A stretch of 64,000 nucleotides of DNA, from contig NZ_LMEW01000003.1 in the NCBI RefSeq assembly GCF_001426525.1, forward strand, positions 124,001 through 188,000, given 5' to 3'. Below the pieces are notes generated by a model. It searched no databases. It saw only the letters and a program-made list of their open reading frames with translations, and was not told the DNA's origin. Within the stretch, counting starts at the first letter, position 1. Every line of letters starts with the position of its first letter. Source of the stretch: Massilia sp. Root133 (GTDB lineage: Bacteria; Pseudomonadota; Gammaproteobacteria; Burkholderiales; Burkholderiaceae_D). Shown here piece by piece: positions 26,610 to 36,071 of this stretch. A program made the position numbers and the translations under genes.

Positions 26610-27146
26610 TCAGGCGGGCGCTTTCGGGAAGTCCACCACCGTATCGTTGATGCGGTTCAGCAGGTTCGTGAACGTGATGCTGGTGACCGCGAAGATCGTG
26701 TCCACCACCTGCGTATCGGTGTAGCCGGCCGCCCTGAACGCATCCACCACCGGCTGCGGCACGGTGCCGCGGGTGCCCGCCACTTCACGCACGAACGTCG
26801 ACAGCGCGTCCAGTTTCGCATCGCCGCCCGGGTTGCCCTTGCGTGCGGCGAGGATCGCCTCCGGGCCCAGGCCGGCCATCTTGCCCATCAGCGTGTGCGC
26901 GGCCAGGCAATAATCGCAACCGCTCACTTCGCTGACGGCCAACTTGATCACCTCGATCTCTTTTTTCGACAGGCTCGTGTCGGCCAGCTTCGCATCGAAG
27001 CTCAGCAGCGCCTCCAGGGCCACGGCGCTGTTGCTGCCGATCGTGTCGTACGCGTTCGGGACCTTGCCCAGTTTCGCTTTGATGGCGGTGAAGAGTTCGG
27101 CGGTACGGCCGGTGGCGTTGGTACCCAGTGCGTTAAGACGGCTCAT
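26610..27146 (-). CDS. carboxymuconolactone decarboxylase / AhpD-like peroxidase-fold protein
   Basis: 178 residues. The core motif SGCDYCLAAHTLMGKMAG holds the C-x-x-C redox pair and downstream histidine of AhpD-like alkylhydroperoxidase proteins. The family is all-helical and often reduces peroxides. The protein has LGKVPNAYDTIGSNSAVALE ahead of the motif, as in the usual two-motif subfamily. Divergent from an AraC regulator across 112 bp, a common arrangement in which the regulator controls the peroxidase gene. Confidence 0.88.
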   Translation of the reverse strand: MSRLNALGTNATGRTAELFTAIKAKLGKVPNAYDTIGSNSAVALEALLSFDAKLADTSLSKKEIEVIKLAVSEVSGCDYCLAAHTLMGKMAGLGPEAILAARKGNPGGDAKLDALSTFVREVAGTRGTVPQPVVDAFRAAGYTDTQVVDTIFAVTSITFTNLLNRINDTVVDFPKAPA

Positions 27147-27258
27147 GATCTTTCCTTTCGTTGTGGGTTGGTGTGGAAAGAAGTCTAGGCCTTCGGACTA
27201 GTACGATGAATGCCCGGATGCTGCGATAATTTGCCCGATCGTCTCATCTGATAAAAAC

Positions 27259-28194
27259 ATGGATACCCTGAGCCGCCTGCTGTCCCTCTACACGATCCGC
27301 ACCTCCCTCGACATCCGCTGCGAACTGGCGGCGCCCTGGGTGCTGGACGAACCCGCCGCGACGCCGGGCGTGGCGCCATTCCACGTGATCGTCGAAGGCG
27401 GCGCGCGCGTCGACGTCCCCGGACACGCCACGCTGGACCTGGCCACGGGCGACGTCGTCGTCTTCCCCAGCGGCAGCGCGCACCGCCTGCACGCGGGGCC
27501 GGCCGCGGACGCCGCCCCGGTGCGGTCACTCGGCGCCGACGGCCCGCTGCAACGCAAGGGCAACGAGGGCGATGGCCCCGCCACCGCGATCCTGTGCGGC
27601 AGCTTCGTGTTCGACGGCGCCGCGCGCCAGGCCCTCGCGCGCGCCCTGCCCGACGTGATGGTCGTGCGCGCCAGCCGCGCCGATGACTTCCCCGGCCTGC
27701 ATGCGCTCGTGCGGCTGCTGCAGCACGAGACGACCGCGGTGCGGCCCGGCGGCGACGTCGTCGTCGCCCAGCTGTCGGGCGCCCTGTTCGCGCTACTGCT
27801 GCGCGCCTGGCTGGACGGGACCGGTCACGAGGCGCCCGGCCTGTTCGCCATCCTGGCCGACCGCCGCCTGGGCAACGCGCTCGCCCGCATGCTGGAATCG
27901 CCCGAGCGGCCGTGGAAGGTGGAAGACCTGGCAGAGGCCTGTCACATGTCGCGCGCCACGTTCGCCCGCCTGTTCGCGCGCCTGTGCGGCATGCCGCCGG
28001 CCGACATGCTGACCCAGCTGCGCATGGCGCGCGCCGCCCGCGCCCTGCTGCAGGGCGAAGGCGCCGTCGGCGACGTCGCGCTGGCCGTCGGCTACCAGTC
28101 GGAGGCGGCGTTCAACCGCGTGTTCAAGCGCCATTACGGGATCGGCCCTGGCGGCTACCGGCGCGCGGCCCACGTGGCGACGATCACGGATTAG
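27259..28194 (+). CDS. AraC-family transcriptional regulator with cupin domain
   Basis: 311 residues. Residues 1-190 form a cupin_6 ligand domain (PFHVIVEGGARVDVPG, DVVVFPSGSAHRL). Residues about 205-305 form the double helix-turn-helix of AraC/XylS (WKVEDLAEACHMSRATFARL and VGDVALAVGYQSEAAFNRVF, ending in the FKRHYGIGPGGYRR motif). Probable regulator of the divergent AhpD-like gene. It ends 9 bp before thiL, so read-through into thiL is possible. Confidence 0.92.
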   Translation: MDTLSRLLSLYTIRTSLDIRCELAAPWVLDEPAATPGVAPFHVIVEGGARVDVPGHATLDLATGDVVVFPSGSAHRLHAGPAADAAPVRSLGADGPLQRKGNEGDGPATAILCGSFVFDGAARQALARALPDVMVVRASRADDFPGLHALVRLLQHETTAVRPGGDVVVAQLSGALFALLLRAWLDGTGHEAPGLFAILADRRLGNALARMLESPERPWKVEDLAEACHMSRATFARLFARLCGMPPADMLTQLRMARAARALLQGEGAVGDVALAVGYQSEAAFNRVFKRHYGIGPGGYRRAAHVATITD

Positions 28195-28203
28195 AATCGC
28201 GGC

Positions 28204-29178
28204 ATGCTCTCCGAATTCGATCTCATCAAACGCTACTTCCAGCGCGACCGTGCGCCCGGCCCCAACACCTTCCTGGGCATCGGCGACGATTGCGCGCTGC
28301 TGTCCCCCACGCCCGGCAAGGTGCTCGCCATCTCGTCCGACATGCTGGTCGAGGACCGCCATTTCTTTGCCGGCGCCGCCCCGTTCACGCTCGGGCACAA
28401 GTGTCTCGCCGTGAACCTGTCGGACCTCGCCGCGATGGGCGCGCGGCCGCTGGGCTTCACGCTGGCGCTGTCGCTGCCCGCGGCGGAACCCGACTGGCTC
28501 GACGCCTTCTCGCGCGGCCTGTTCGCGCTGGCCGACGCCCACGGCTGCGAGCTGGTCGGAGGCGACACGACCAAGGGCCCGCTGAACGTCTGCATCACGA
28601 TCTTCGGCGAACTGGCGCCCGGCCAGGCACTGCGGCGCGACGCGGCGCGCGCGGGCGACGACATCTGGATCTCGGGCACGCTGGGCGATGCGCGCCTGTG
28701 GCTGGCCGCGCGCCGCAGCGAGGTCGCGCTGGACGCCGCCGACCACGCCGCCACCGGCCAGCGCATGCACGCGCCCACGCCGCGCGTGGCGCTCGGGCGC
28801 CTGCTCGCGGAAGGCGGCCTCGCGCACGCCGCGCTCGACATCTCGGACGGCCTCGTGGGCGATGTGAAGCACATCCTTGCCGCGTCGCGCGTGGGCGCCG
28901 TGCTGGACGTGGACGCGCTGCCGGCCGGCCCGGCGCTGGCCCGCCAGCCGGTCGGACTGCGCCGCCGCTTCGCCGCGGCCGGCGGGGACGATTACGAACT
29001 GTGCTTCACGGCGCCGGTGGCGCAGCGCGATGCCATCGTGGCCGCCGGCACGGCCTGCGGGACGGCCGTGACGCGTGTGGGGTCGATCACTGCCGAACCG
29101 GGCCTGCGCCTCGTCGACGCGGACGGTGCGGCGCTGGATTTGCAGCTGGCCGGCTGGGACCACTTCAGTCCGGGCTGA
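28204..29178 (+). CDS. thiL: thiamine-monophosphate kinase
   Basis: 324 residues. ThiL phosphorylates thiamine phosphate to thiamine pyrophosphate with ATP, the last step of the pathway. Signature motifs in order: EFDLIKRYF, LGIGDDCALL (metal-binding Asp pair), SSDMLVEDRHF, NLSDLAAMGARPLG, GGDTTKGPL, ALDISDGLVGDVKHI and AGGDDYELCFT. Length is normal. No other thiamine gene and no TPP riboswitch was seen nearby; it ends one base before the convergent c-di-GMP regulator. Confidence 0.96.
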   Translation: MLSEFDLIKRYFQRDRAPGPNTFLGIGDDCALLSPTPGKVLAISSDMLVEDRHFFAGAAPFTLGHKCLAVNLSDLAAMGARPLGFTLALSLPAAEPDWLDAFSRGLFALADAHGCELVGGDTTKGPLNVCITIFGELAPGQALRRDAARAGDDIWISGTLGDARLWLAARRSEVALDAADHAATGQRMHAPTPRVALGRLLAEGGLAHAALDISDGLVGDVKHILAASRVGAVLDVDALPAGPALARQPVGLRRRFAAAGGDDYELCFTAPVAQRDAIVAAGTACGTAVTRVGSITAEPGLRLVDADGAALDLQLAGWDHFSPG

Positions 29179-29179
29179 C

Positions 29180-31762
29180 CTACGCCGCTTCCTCGTCCCC
29201 CCGCGGCGTCTTGCGGTCGTCGTACGGCCCGTGCGTGAGCCAGTACTGGCGGAACGCGAGCCGCACGTTGTCGCGCAATTCCGTCTCGTTCCACGGCTTC
29301 GTGTAAAAACGGTAGATGGCGCCCCGGTTGATCGAATCGAGCACCGTCTCCACGCCCGTGTAGCCGGACAGGATGATGCGCATCGTGTCCGGATACATCT
29401 CCTTGACCTTGCTGAGGAATTCGGTGCCGTTCATCCCGGGCATCTTCTGGTCGCACAGGATCACCTGCACGTGGTACAGCGCCAGCAATTCAAAACCCTC
29501 GGACGGCGACGCGGCCGTCAGCACACGGTAGTTGTCGCGCCTGAACAGCCGGTGCAGCGCGCCCAGCACGTTGACGTCGTCGTCCACCAGCAGCAGCGTC
29601 TGGACGTTGCGGTCGTCCTCCGCGGGCCGCGTGGGCTGGGCGCGGTTCTCCAGCACCAGCCGGGCCAGGTCGGCCGGCAGCAGCGCGCGCGAAAAATGAA
29701 AACCCTGGATCTCGTCGCAGCGGTGACGGCGCAGCAGCGCCATCTGCGCGCGCGATTCCACGCCCTCCGCGATCACTTGCATGTGCAGGCTGTGCGCCAT
29801 GCTGATGATGGCCAGCGCGATCGCCGCGTCGTCCGGGTTCGTCGTGATGTCGCGCACGAACGCGATGTCGATCTTCAGCTTGTCGATCGGGAAGCGCTTC
29901 AGGTACGCGAGGCTCGAATAGCCGGTGCCGAAATCGTCGATGGCGATGCGGATGCCCAGCGCCTTCAGGCGCTCCAGCACCTGCACCGTGTGCTCGAAGT
30001 TCGACATCAGCGCGCTTTCCGTCAGCTCCAGTTCGAGTAGGCCCGGGTCCACGCGGTGTTCCGCCAGCGCCGCGCGGATGTCGCCTTCCAGGTCGCCCTC
30101 GACGAACTGGCGGCTCGACACGTTGACGGCCACGCGCACGTCGCGCACGCCTTCCGCGTTCCAGGCGGCGATCTGGCGGCAGGCCTCGCCGATGATCCAC
30201 GCGCCCACGCGCACGACCATGCCCGTGTCCTCCATGACGGGCACGAATTCGGCCGGGTACACGAGGCCCACGCCGGGACGGCGCCAGCGCAGCAGCGCCT
30301 CCACGCCCGTCACGCGACCCGTGTTCAGGTCCAGCTTGGGCTGGTAGTGCAGCTCGAACTGCTCGCCGTCGATGGCCGCGCGCAGCGCCAGTTCCAGGTC
30401 GAGCCGCGCCAGCACCTGCACGTTCATCCCGGCCGTGAAGAAGCGGTAGCCGTCGCGGCCCGCCTCCTTCGCGCGCACCATCGCCACGTCCGCGTATTTC
30501 ACCAGCGTGCCCGGGTCCGTGGCGTCGTCCGGGTACATCGCGATGCCGATGCTGGCCGTCAGCACGGCCTGCTGGCCGTTCAGGTCGAACGGCGCGCGCA
30601 GCGCCTCGCGCACCTCGTTGGCGACACTGACCGCTTCGTCCTCCGTCTGCTCGCGCGTCATCGTCAGAATCAGCGCGAACTCGTCGCCGCCCAGCCGGCC
30701 GATCGTGTCGCGCAGGCGTACGCAGCGCACCAGTCTCGTGCTGAACTGGCGCAGCAGTTCGTCGCCCAGCGCGGGGCCGAGCGAGTCGTTGACGATCTTG
30801 AAGCGGTCGAGCGTGATGAACAGCACGGCGATGCGCCAGTTCTTGTCCTGCGCGAGCTCGATGGCGTCGCGTAGCGTATGGAAAAACAGGCTGCGGTTCG
30901 GCAGGCCGGTCAGGCTGTCGTAGTTCGACATGTGCTTCAGGCGCTGCGCGGCCTGCAGGCGCTCGCTGATGTCGCGCGCGACGGCGATCAGGATGCGGTG
31001 GCTGTTGTCCTGCTGCTGCAGCTGCCAGCTGATCTCGACCGGCACCGCGCCCTGCCCGTCCGAGCGCAGCAGCTCCGTCTCGACGATGTCGTGCTCGCGC
31101 GACGTGGACGCCGGGTCCGCATAGCGTTCGAGCTGCGCGCGTTCCGCGAGGCCCAGCGCCACCGGATCGATGCGCAGCAGCGCCTCGCGCGAAAAACCCA
31201 GCATGCGGCAGGCGCCGTCGCTCACGTCGATCATCGCCATCGTGCGCGCGTCGACGAGGAAGATGGCGTCGGTGGTCGCGTCCATCGCGCCGCGGAAGCG
31301 CTGCAGCTCGGCCGTCCGCTCGCGCACCGTGCGCTCCATGCGCGCGCCGTAGTCCTGCGACTCCTTGTGGAACAGCCGCACTTCGAGCAGGTTGCGGATG
31401 CGCGTCAGGACCTCCACCGTGTCGAACGGCTTGCCGATGAAGTCGCGCGCGCCCGCTTCCAGCGCGGCCAGCTTCTTGTCCGGCTCCGCCGTCACCACGA
31501 GCACGGGCAGCCAGGACTCGCGCTCCATCGGCTTCAACGCTTCCATCACCTGGAAGCCGTCCATGTGCGGCATCTGCAGGTCGAGGATGATCAGGTCGTA
31601 GCGGTGCTGCAGGTGCAGCGCGGCCACCTGGCGCGGGTCGGTGGTGCTGGCGACGTTCTCGTAGCCGCTGGTCTTGAGCAGGAACTCGAGCAGCTGCACG
31701 TTCACCGGCTCGTCGTCGACGACGAGGATGCGCGCGTGGCGGATGTCGGCGGGGGAAATCAT
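29180..31762 (-). CDS. response regulator REC-PAS-GGDEF-EAL-REC
   Basis: 860 residues from ATG 31760-31762, overlapping the kinase stop by 4 bp; the longer open frame upstream is the kinase's own codons out of phase. First receiver (about 9-125, LIILDLQMPHMDGF), coiled linker, PAS (about 155-270), GGDEF domain with intact GGDEF (IGRLGGDEFALIL), EAL domain (GVEALLRWRRP, ELTESALM, DDFGTGYSSL) and a second C-terminal receiver (VILCDQKMPGMNG) followed by a short tail. Both c-di-GMP synthesis and hydrolysis residues look present; which dominates cannot be read. Third gene of the yfiR-kinase operon. Confidence 0.92.
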   Translation of the reverse strand: MISPADIRHARILVVDDEPVNVQLLEFLLKTSGYENVASTTDPRQVAALHLQHRYDLIILDLQMPHMDGFQVMEALKPMERESWLPVLVVTAEPDKKLAALEAGARDFIGKPFDTVEVLTRIRNLLEVRLFHKESQDYGARMERTVRERTAELQRFRGAMDATTDAIFLVDARTMAMIDVSDGACRMLGFSREALLRIDPVALGLAERAQLERYADPASTSREHDIVETELLRSDGQGAVPVEISWQLQQQDNSHRILIAVARDISERLQAAQRLKHMSNYDSLTGLPNRSLFFHTLRDAIELAQDKNWRIAVLFITLDRFKIVNDSLGPALGDELLRQFSTRLVRCVRLRDTIGRLGGDEFALILTMTREQTEDEAVSVANEVREALRAPFDLNGQQAVLTASIGIAMYPDDATDPGTLVKYADVAMVRAKEAGRDGYRFFTAGMNVQVLARLDLELALRAAIDGEQFELHYQPKLDLNTGRVTGVEALLRWRRPGVGLVYPAEFVPVMEDTGMVVRVGAWIIGEACRQIAAWNAEGVRDVRVAVNVSSRQFVEGDLEGDIRAALAEHRVDPGLLELELTESALMSNFEHTVQVLERLKALGIRIAIDDFGTGYSSLAYLKRFPIDKLKIDIAFVRDITTNPDDAAIALAIISMAHSLHMQVIAEGVESRAQMALLRRHRCDEIQGFHFSRALLPADLARLVLENRAQPTRPAEDDRNVQTLLLVDDDVNVLGALHRLFRRDNYRVLTAASPSEGFELLALYHVQVILCDQKMPGMNGTEFLSKVKEMYPDTMRIILSGYTGVETVLDSINRGAIYRFYTKPWNETELRDNVRLAFRQYWLTHGPYDDRKTPRGDEEAA

Positions 31763-33765
31763 GGGGTCGTCCTCATTCGGGCTGACAGTACGGCGTCGAT
31801 CGCCTCGTTGAACTGGCCGATGTCGATCGGCTTGGTCAGGTAGTACGTGAAGCCGGCCGCCAGCGCGCGGTCGATGTCGGCGCGCATGGCGTTGGCGGAT
31901 ACCGCGATGGCCGGGATCCGCGCGGTCTCGGGTTCGCGGCGCAGCTGCGCCAGGACCTCGAACCCGGAGAGGCCGGGCAGGTTCAGGTCCATCAGGATGA
32001 TGTCGGGTTTCTGGCTGCGCGCGAGCGACAGGCCGAAGTGGCCGTCCGGCGCGCTCACGAGGCGCAGGTCGGACCGGAAGCGCACGATCTCCTGCACGAG
32101 CTTCAGGTTGGCCGGATTGTCTTCGATGTACAGCACCGTATGCGGCTCTCCGGGTCCGGCGCCGTCCGCCGGGACGGGCACCGACCGCGCGGCAGGCGGA
32201 GCGGCGGGCAGCGCGCCATCCGTACCGGCGACGGCCAGCTCGATCCAGAACACGCTGCCCACGCCGGGGCTGCTGGTCACGCCGATCTCGCCGCCCATCA
32301 GCTCGACGAGGCGGCGCGTCACCACGAGGCCGATGCCCGTGCCTTCCTGCGTGCCCGCTTCCTGGCCCAGGCGGTTGAAGGGCTGGAACAGCCCCGCGAC
32401 CTGTTCGGGGCTCAAGCCCATGCCCGTGTCCTGCACCGACAGGCGCAGGCGCTGCGGCGCCGGTTGCGCGCAATCGACGACGATGGCGCCGCCGTCGCGG
32501 TTGTACTTCACCGCGTTCGACAACAGGTTCAGCAGGACCTGCTTCAGGCGCGTGCGGTCGGCCTGCAGGCGCGCCGTCGGCGCCTCCGGGAACAGCACGC
32601 GCACGCCGCGCGCGGCGGCCAGCGGCGCGATCATGCCCTCGCATTCGGCGAGCACCTCGGCCAGCAGCACCGGTTCCATCGACAGGCTCACGGCCCCCGC
32701 CTCGACCTTGGCCAGGTCGAGGATCTCGTTGATCAGGGTGAGCAGGTGCCGGCCGGATTTCAGGATGTGGCCGGAGAATTCGAGCTTCTGCTCCGGCGTC
32801 GTCGGCATGTCCTTCGATGCCAGGATCTGCGCGAAGCCGAGGATGGCGTTCAGCGGCGTGCGCAGTTCATGGCTCATCGACGACAGGAACGCGGACTTGG
32901 CCTGGTTGGCATTCCGCGCCTCGTCGATCGCGAGTCCCAGTTCCGAATTGGCGAGCTCCAGTTGGGCCGTGCGTTCCTGCACGCGCGCTTCCAGGCCTTC
33001 GTTCAGGCGCACGATCTCGCGGTTCGAGTCTTCCAGCGCGCGCGTGCGCTGCTCGATCTCGGTCAGCATCGCGTTGAAGGAGTCGACGAGTTCCGCCGCC
33101 TCGTCCTCGCTGATGCGCGGCGCGCGCCGCGAATAGTCGCGCCGCGCCACGACCTCGCGCGCGATCCTGGTGATGGCGTCGATGGGCGTCGTGATCGTGT
33201 GGCCGAGACGGCGCACGAGCAGCCACGCGGTGAACAGGGCCAGCACCGTCACGCACGCGCAGATGACGAGATAGTCGCGCATGCGTTCCATCAGCTGGTT
33301 TTCCGAGCGCAGGTAGACGGTGCCGAGCAGGTCGCCGTTTTCGATGATCGGCTTGTACAGCACCAGCTCGTCGCCGCTCCCGACATAGGTTTCCGTGCCG
33401 CCCGCATGCACGGACCGGCCGCCCTTCGCGGGCCGCGCCGGGAACGTGCTGTCCGCGCCGGGCGCCACGTAGGTCGCGAACAGCGCGCCCTTCTCGTCGT
33501 AGATCGCGGCGGCGCGCACCGACGGCCGGCTGCGCAGCAGGGCCAGGTTCTCGCGCGCCAGGCGCGCATCGTCGAAGGCCAGCGCGGCCGACGTCATGTG
33601 CCCCACCAGTTCGGCCTGCGTCGCGAGGTCGTTCAGCAGCGCATGTTTATAGCTGCGCAGGTCGTACACGACGACGGTGCCGACGGACACGGCCAGCGCG
33701 GCGAGCGTCGTCGACATCACGATCGTGACGAGTTTTTCCCGAATGGAGCGGCGCGGACGGATCAT
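31759..33765 (-). CDS. hybrid sensor histidine kinase (HAMP-HisKA-HATPase-REC)
   Basis: 668 residues. An N-terminal helix (about 17-37) and a second (about 158-180) enclose a periplasmic sensor of CHASE8-like length. HAMP (about 185-240) and a coiled coil lead to HisKA (MSHELRTPLNAILGF), then HATPase (NLLSNAVKY, DTGMGL, GTGIGL) and a C-terminal receiver (IILMDLNLPGLSGFEVL). Four bp downstream of the YfiR-like gene and coupled by ATGA to the GGDEF/EAL regulator, its likely output. YfiR proteins repress a membrane partner by periplasmic contact; here the kinase sensor may be that partner. Confidence 0.92.
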   Translation of the reverse strand: MIRPRRSIREKLVTIVMSTTLAALAVSVGTVVVYDLRSYKHALLNDLATQAELVGHMTSAALAFDDARLARENLALLRSRPSVRAAAIYDEKGALFATYVAPGADSTFPARPAKGGRSVHAGGTETYVGSGDELVLYKPIIENGDLLGTVYLRSENQLMERMRDYLVICACVTVLALFTAWLLVRRLGHTITTPIDAITRIAREVVARRDYSRRAPRISEDEAAELVDSFNAMLTEIEQRTRALEDSNREIVRLNEGLEARVQERTAQLELANSELGLAIDEARNANQAKSAFLSSMSHELRTPLNAILGFAQILASKDMPTTPEQKLEFSGHILKSGRHLLTLINEILDLAKVEAGAVSLSMEPVLLAEVLAECEGMIAPLAAARGVRVLFPEAPTARLQADRTRLKQVLLNLLSNAVKYNRDGGAIVVDCAQPAPQRLRLSVQDTGMGLSPEQVAGLFQPFNRLGQEAGTQEGTGIGLVVTRRLVELMGGEIGVTSSPGVGSVFWIELAVAGTDGALPAAPPAARSVPVPADGAGPGEPHTVLYIEDNPANLKLVQEIVRFRSDLRLVSAPDGHFGLSLARSQKPDIILMDLNLPGLSGFEVLAQLRREPETARIPAIAVSANAMRADIDRALAAGFTYYLTKPIDIGQFNEAIDAVLSARMRTTP

Positions 33766-33769
33766 GGCG

Positions 33770-34312
33770 TCACCACGTCGCCAGCGCCAGCAGGCGCGCG
33801 CTGATGCGCAGCTGCGCGGCCATCGCTTCGAGCCGGTCGATGCGCAGCCGCAGGCGATCCCCGTCCGCCACGAGTCCGACGACGCAACCGAGTTCGGGGA
33901 CGCCGTCGCACACCGTCAATACGGGCTGGCTGCGCACGGCCGCGAGCAACCGGCCGCGCGCGGGCGATGCGGCCACGTACAGGACGTGCAGGCCGGGCGG
34001 CAGCGCGCGCGGGTCGACGCGGCGGACCGCCAGCTGGCGGCCATGCACGAGGCGGCCCGTCATGAACTGTGCGGCTTCGATGGCCAGCGCGTCGTTGCCG
34101 GCGACGCCGACCAGCAACGGGCTCCCGGCGCGTGCGAACGCGGCGTCCGGCCAGTCGACGAACGTGGCCACACGGTACAGGTAGGCCGCCTTGAGCTTGT
34201 GCTCAGGCGCGCCAAGCGGGCCTGTGCCGGCCTGGCCGGCACCCGCGAAGATCAGCAGGCACAGCGCCGCCCGGCGGACAGGCCGCGCGGCTGCGCGTGA
34301 AAAGACCATCAT
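33770..34312 (-). CDS. YfiR-family periplasmic protein (DUF4154)
   Basis: 180 residues with a signal peptide (hydrophobic RRAALCLLIFAGAGQAG). The mature part starts EHKLKAAYLYRVATFVDWPD, the hallmark opening of YfiR/DUF4154, and contains LLVGVAGNDALAIEA, then LHVLYVAAS and PVLTVCDG and GCVVGLVADGDRLRLRID. YfiR in Pseudomonas holds the diguanylate cyclase YfiN inactive. Here the partner is probably the adjacent CHASE8/HAMP kinase. Two adjacent ATG codons (34312 and 34309) are possible starts. Confidence 0.88.
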   Translation of the reverse strand: MMVFSRAAARPVRRAALCLLIFAGAGQAGTGPLGAPEHKLKAAYLYRVATFVDWPDAAFARAGSPLLVGVAGNDALAIEAAQFMTGRLVHGRQLAVRRVDPRALPPGLHVLYVAASPARGRLLAAVRSQPVLTVCDGVPELGCVVGLVADGDRLRLRIDRLEAMAAQLRISARLLALATW

Positions 34313-34681
34313 GAGTACGCTGGCCCCGGATGGTCATGCGCGAAACGGTCGAGCGGCATGCGAGGTCCTGGTTCGGTCAATGAACAAGAAGCGGGCCAGC
34401 CCGCAAGGCGAGGAGGATAGCAGCACGACCGGGGGTGATGTCGCACGGAACGGGGCCTGCCATTTACAGCGGTAAAGACATTTGCGTTTGTAAGGACAGC
34501 AAAGGCATAACCGCAAGAATGGCTTTTCGTTAAGATTACGACGCCGCAGGGCGGGAAGGCGCGCTAGAATGGACGCGAGCGCGCAGCGGAACATTTCCGC
34601 GACCGGCACACGGCGGCGCCTCGGTTGGATCCTGGAGACCTGGCGGTTCTCTGCTACCGCCATTACAAGGAGGAGCGACAC
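34313..34681. other. 369-bp divergent intergenic region (yfiR-like / pncC)
   Basis: No gene recognised. Holds the promoters of both flanking genes. A TAGAAT -10-like box lies at 34563-34568, about 114 bases ahead of pncC, with no good -35. A small TTTAC...GTAAA hairpin is near 34463-34476. A strong AAGGAGG-type ribosome-binding site ends the region. Confidence 0.4.
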
Positions 34682-35164
34682 GTGACGAACGACATCATCG
34701 ACCTGGCCACCCGTGTGGGCCGGGCACTCGAATCCAAGAACCTGCTGCTGGCCACCGCCGAATCCTGCACCGGCGGCGGCGTCTCCCAGGCCATCACGGA
34801 AATCCCCGGCTCGACCGGCTGGTTCGAATGCGGTTTCGTGACGTATTCGAACGCCTCCAAGACGGAAATGCTGGACGTGCCGGCCGCGCTGATCGCGCAA
34901 TTCGGTTCCGTCAGCGAGGAAGTCGCGGGCGCGATGGCCGAGGGCGCGGTCGCCAACAGCAACGCCGACGTGGCCGTGTCCACGACCGGCATCGCCGGCC
35001 CGACCGGCGCCGTACCCGGCAAGCCCGTGGGCACGGTGTGCTTCGGCTGGTCGAAGGGCGACACGACGTACACCGAACGCCTCGTGTTCTCCGGCGACCG
35101 CCACGCGGTACGCGAGCAGACGGTGGCGCACGCGCTGGCCGGCCTCTTGCGGCTGCTCGAGTAA
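34682..35164 (+). CDS. pncC: nicotinamide-nucleotide amidase (CinA C-terminal family)
   Basis: 160 residues. Starts at GTG 34682, decided by AAGGAGGAG eight bases upstream; a longer frame from 34625 lacks family residues. Stand-alone CinA C-terminal domain that deamidates NMN to nicotinate mononucleotide for NAD recycling. Motifs: LLLATAESCTGGGVSQAITE, GSTGWFECGFVTYSNASK, STTGIAGPTG and KPVGTVCFGW. A serine and a lysine of the proposed catalytic set are in the first two. Two bp before the metallophosphatase. Confidence 0.93.
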   Translation: MTNDIIDLATRVGRALESKNLLLATAESCTGGGVSQAITEIPGSTGWFECGFVTYSNASKTEMLDVPAALIAQFGSVSEEVAGAMAEGAVANSNADVAVSTTGIAGPTGAVPGKPVGTVCFGWSKGDTTYTERLVFSGDRHAVREQTVAHALAGLLRLLE

Positions 35165-35166
35165 GG

Positions 35167-36057
35167 ATGCGCCGTCTGGCCGCGGCCGCGCTCCTGGCGG
35201 CCGCTTCCTTGAACGCGGCCGCAGCAAGTCCGGACCAGGGCATCACCGTGTACGCGGCCGGCGACATCGCGCGCTGTGCGTACCGCGATCCGGCGTATTC
35301 GGGCGCGGCCGACACGGCCGCCACCGTCGCCGCCGGCCTCGCGCAGGACCCGCGGGCCGTCGTGCTGGCGCTGGGCGACCTGACCTATCCGCGCGGCGCC
35401 ATGAAGGAATTCACCGGCTGCTACGCGCCGACGTGGGGCCGCTTCAAGGACCGCACGTGGCCCGCACCCGGCAACCACGAGTACTACACGCCGGGCGCGA
35501 AGCCCTATTTCGACTGGTGGGGCGCGCGCGCCGGCCGCGGTTACTACAGCTTCGAGCTGGGCACCTGGCACATCGTCTCGCTGGACAGCAACCTCGCCCC
35601 GGCCCAGCACGCGGCCCAGCTGGACTGGCTGCGCGCCGACCTCGCCGCCCACCCCGCGCGCTGCACGCTCGCCTACTGGCACCATCCGCTGTACAGCTCG
35701 GGCGGCCACGGCAGCATCCCGAAGATGCGCGACGCCTGGCAGCTGCTGTACGCGGCCGGCGCCGAGCTGGTGCTGTCCGGCCATGACCACGACTACGAAC
35801 GCTTCGCCCCGCAGGACGCGGATGGCCGGCTCGACCGGACGCACGGCATCCGCCAGTTCGTCGTCGGCACCGGCGGCGCGTATCCGACGCCATTCCTGTT
35901 CACCGTCGCGCACAGCGAAGTCCGCGACAGCAACCGCACCGGCGTGCTGCGCCTGCGCCTGTACGCGGGCGGCTACGGCTGGGAATTCGTCGAGTCGACG
36001 CGGCTCGCGTCCTTCAGCATCGCCCCGCCCGACCGCGGCAGCGCCGCCTGTCATTAA
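35167..36057 (+). CDS. exported metallophosphoesterase
   Basis: 296 residues from ATG 35167 (MRRLAAAALLAAASLNAAAA, a signal peptide). Calcineurin-like phosphoesterase motifs are in order: AAGDIARC (D for the metal), ALGDLTYP (GD), WPAPGNHEYY (GNHE), LAYWHHPLY and LVLSGHDHDYERF (GHxH-type). Resembles the bacterial purple-acid-phosphatase-like group acting in the periplasm or outside; substrate unknown. Sits between pncC and the M16 peptidase, both in tandem, so possibly cotranscribed. Confidence 0.88.
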   Translation: MRRLAAAALLAAASLNAAAASPDQGITVYAAGDIARCAYRDPAYSGAADTAATVAAGLAQDPRAVVLALGDLTYPRGAMKEFTGCYAPTWGRFKDRTWPAPGNHEYYTPGAKPYFDWWGARAGRGYYSFELGTWHIVSLDSNLAPAQHAAQLDWLRADLAAHPARCTLAYWHHPLYSSGGHGSIPKMRDAWQLLYAAGAELVLSGHDHDYERFAPQDADGRLDRTHGIRQFVVGTGGAYPTPFLFTVAHSEVRDSNRTGVLRLRLYAGGYGWEFVESTRLASFSIAPPDRGSAACH

Positions 36058-36071
36058 AAAACGGAGCCCGC

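Noticed and set aside
28000..28204. TPP riboswitch ahead of thiL
   Set aside because: The region is the coding end of the AraC gene with a 9-bp gap; no thi-box sequence was found.
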